Below, in pieces: positions 39,451-41,206 of a stretch of DNA of 41,206 nucleotides; position 1 is the stretch's first letter, and each line of letters starts with the position of its first letter. The DNA comes from an uncultured Clostridia bacterium (GTDB taxonomy: Bacteria; Bacillota; Clostridia; Christensenellales; Aristaeellaceae): contig CAKTTL010000015.1 of NCBI GenBank assembly GCA_934615235.1, positions 1-41,206 on the forward strand. Direction: 5' to 3'. A program made the position numbers and the translations under genes. The notes beneath the pieces were generated by a model, which was not told where the DNA came from, made no database searches, and saw nothing but the letters and a program-made list of their open reading frames with translations.

Positions 39451-40308
39451 ATGGAAAAGCTGACTTTCACTTCATCCGCACGAGTGCGCCATCGCCTGAC
39501 GACCCTGGTGAGCGACATTTTCAAAATCGCGGTGATGCTCGCTTTCGTGTTCCCCTTTTACTGGATGATCATCACGGCTTTCAAGCCGTACGTTGAATCC
39601 ATGGATGTTCCCCCGACCCTGTGGCCGCACACCTGGACGCTTGAAGGCTTTACCAGCACGTTCAACGCGGGCCTTGATATTCCGCGCTTCATGCTCAATA
39701 CCGTCGTCGTCACCGCGGCCGTGATCGCGCTGCAGCTGATCGTCATGGTGCCCGCCGCCTACGCGTTCGCCAAGCGCAAGTTCCCTCTTTCGGGCGTCGC
39801 CTTCGGCGTCGTGCTCGTCGCGTTCATGATTCCGCTTCAGCTGACGTACATCCCGATTTATCTGATGATGGCCAAGGCCAAGCTGATCAGCTCGCTCTGG
39901 CCGCAGATTCTCCCGATGGGCGCGGACGCGTTCGGCATTTTCATGCTGCGCCAGTCCTTCAAGCAGATTCCGGACGAAATCGTCGAATCCGCAAAGCTGG
40001 ACGGCGCGGGCGAAGTCAAGGTAATGCTGCAGATCATGCTGCCGATGTGCAAATCCGCAATGGTGACCATTGCGATGTTCTCCTTCATCGGCACATGGAA
40101 CTCCTACTTCTGGCCGCTGGTTATGACCAACAACGACCTGTACCGTCCCCTTACGCTGGCCATCGAGCGCCTGCGCGACGCGGAAATCGGTATCCGCTGG
40201 AACACGCTGATGGCCGGCAACTGCCTGCTGGTCGTGCCGATTCTGATCGTGTTCATCTTCGCCAGCCGCAAGATTATCGAAGGCTTTGCATATCGTGGAA
40301 TGAAATAA
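39451..40308 (+). CDS. UgpE-like ABC transporter permease
   Basis: This 285-residue second permease has the EAA loop EIVESAKLDGAGEVKVMLQ and about six helices. The opening FPFYWMIITAFKPYVE is typical of this subunit class. AAGGAG lies upstream of the ATG at 39451. Confidence 0.92.
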   Translation: MEKLTFTSSARVRHRLTTLVSDIFKIAVMLAFVFPFYWMIITAFKPYVESMDVPPTLWPHTWTLEGFTSTFNAGLDIPRFMLNTVVVTAAVIALQLIVMVPAAYAFAKRKFPLSGVAFGVVLVAFMIPLQLTYIPIYLMMAKAKLISSLWPQILPMGADAFGIFMLRQSFKQIPDEIVESAKLDGAGEVKVMLQIMLPMCKSAMVTIAMFSFIGTWNSYFWPLVMTNNDLYRPLTLAIERLRDAEIGIRWNTLMAGNCLLVVPILIVFIFASRKIIEGFAYRGMK

Positions 40309-40332
40309 GCAAAGAAGAAGGTACATGAGATT

Positions 40333-41157
40333 ATGATGTGGGAAGGACATCCCAGCAAAATGCTCGTCGCGACGCATCGCGGCCAGCGCTTTACCGCCCC
40401 GGAAAACACGCTTTCCTCTTTCCAGCGCGCCATCGACGCGGGCGTGGATATGATCGAAACCGATATTCGTATGACGAAGGATCATGAGCTGGTCATCATG
40501 CACGACCCGACGGTCGACCGCACGACGGACGGCACCGGCCTCATCCGCGAGATGACGCTCAGGGAATTCAAAGCGCTCAACGCCGCAAATGATTTTGAGG
40601 GCTTCGCCCGTGAATCGGCTCCGACGCTGGAAGAGTTCCTCAAGCTCTGCGCCAGGCATGACAACATGCTCATCGACTTCGAGCTGAAGGAATACCCTAC
40701 CCCCGGCAACGAGGAATTTGCCTATGAATGCGCCGATCGCACGATCGAAATGATGGAAGCCTACGGCTTCGGCGAGCGGTGCGTGCTCAACAGCTTTAAC
40801 GGAAAGCTGCTGGAGTACATCGACGAAAAGTACGATCACCGCTATCGCCTGCACGGTTATTACCCTTACCCGGTTTTGACCGACTGCAGCCGCGACCCGC
40901 GGGAATTCCTGTATTGCCTGTGCATGATCCTGCGCAAGGAGCAGCCCGACGGCACGCTCAAACCGCTCAACTGCACCGTCCCGCCGCGCTCTTATTTCGA
41001 AACGGTCAAAGCGGACGGCATTGAACCATGGGTCTGCGCCGGCCTGCATACGGCGAAGGAGATCGTTCGCTGCGCCGAACTCGGCGCAACGCTGATCACC
41101 GCGGATTACCCCGAAGAAGCGTTGAAAGCCCTCCGCGAGGCGGGCTATCACGAATAA
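40333..41157 (+). CDS. Glycerophosphodiester phosphodiesterase
   Basis: This cytoplasmic enzyme (no signal peptide) of 274 residues cleaves glycerophosphodiesters to glycerol-3-phosphate and an alcohol. The catalytic set is visible: His15-Arg16 in VATHRG, PENT, Glu42 and Asp44 in IETDIRM, and His57 in IMHDPTVDRTTDG. An ATG at 40333 and a second at 40336 are both possible; the ribosome site is AAGAAGG, about 8 bases upstream. It is the last gene of the ugp-like operon, matching the Ugp/UgpQ arrangement, and ends at the terminator at 41168. Confidence 0.95.
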   Translation: MMWEGHPSKMLVATHRGQRFTAPENTLSSFQRAIDAGVDMIETDIRMTKDHELVIMHDPTVDRTTDGTGLIREMTLREFKALNAANDFEGFARESAPTLEEFLKLCARHDNMLIDFELKEYPTPGNEEFAYECADRTIEMMEAYGFGERCVLNSFNGKLLEYIDEKYDHRYRLHGYYPYPVLTDCSRDPREFLYCLCMILRKEQPDGTLKPLNCTVPPRSYFETVKADGIEPWVCAGLHTAKEIVRCAELGATLITADYPEEALKALREAGYHE

Positions 41158-41167
41158 CACTCCCAAG

Positions 41168-41203
41168 CACAACCGCCGTCCGAAAGGGCGGCGGTTGTGT
41201 TTT
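41168..41203 (+). terminator. Terminator of the ugp-like operon
   Basis: CACAACCGCCGTCC (41168-41181) pairs with GGGCGGCGGTTGTG (41186-41199) with one G-T pair and a GAAA-type loop, followed by four T residues. Confidence 0.85.
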
Positions 41204-41206
41204 CCA

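Overview
The window reads as a chromosomal segment of a GC-rich, Gram-positive-type anaerobe of the class Clostridia. A Christensenellales-like gut lineage would fit, but that placement is inferred from gene content only. The basis is: sigma-A-type promoters with 17-base spacers, strong GGAGG ribosome sites, a decarboxylase sodium pump with a separate biotin carrier, LplB/YtcP-type sugar transporters, and lipoproteins or signal peptides without an outer-membrane system. Gene density is high. Many operons are chained by 4-base stop/start overlaps. No tRNA, rRNA, CRISPR array, insertion sequence or phage gene was recognised.

Layout. (1) 134-7371: an HtrA-type protease, then a divergent pair made of a membrane-anchored AraC-type regulator and an LplB/YtcP/solute-binding-protein sugar importer. 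(2) 14464 down to 7568, minus strand: one tightly coupled operon of MBOAT acyltransferase, DHHW protein, SGNH hydrolase, DUF4358 lipoprotein, HAD hydrolase and a short UvrA-like ATPase. It is headed by a good promoter and a 5' stem-loop. The first three genes form a surface-glycan O-acylation set. (3) 14906-17184: rpmG-secE-nusG-rplK-rplA, ending in a terminator directly after rplA. (4) 17466-20664: an HprK-like P-loop protein, a soluble Ser/His S26-type peptidase and an ABC exporter. This looks like a peptide-modification/export unit without a visible precursor. (5) 20665-21159: a repeat-rich, gene-free stretch. (6) 24220 down to 21160: a three-gene glycerol-3-phosphate-dehydrogenase-like flavoprotein operon (GlpA-like, FAD oxidoreductase, DUF1667) with a terminator-like hairpin in its leader. 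(7) 26418-24347: RpiR regulator and BaiN/HI0933-type flavoprotein. (8) 30672 down to 26491: oxaloacetate-decarboxylase-type sodium pump (OadG, biotin carrier, OadB, OadA) with surE at the end. (9) 30932-33987: Crp-family regulator with an NMT1/SsuA-type ABC transporter. (10) 35582 down to 34048: DeoR/GlpR-type regulator and a phosphomannomutase-like HAD hydrolase. (11) 36080-41157: a ugp-like importer (binding protein, ATPase, two permeases) followed by a glycerophosphodiester phosphodiesterase.

The genes suggest a fermenter that scavenges sugars and glycerophosphodiesters, oxidises glycerol-3-phosphate, and couples decarboxylation to sodium export. The most unusual signals are these: a C-terminal tail on the NMT1-type binding protein that copies the sodium-site motif of OadB (22 identical bases, with the oad operon next door); the HprK-like/S26/ABC unit; a probable leader attenuator before the glp-like operon; a perfect 18-base palindrome covering the -10/start region of the Crp gene, which may be leaderless; and repeated hairpin elements shared between two intergenic regions. 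All coordinates, motifs and spacings were read by eye. Family assignments come from recognised motifs, not from searches.
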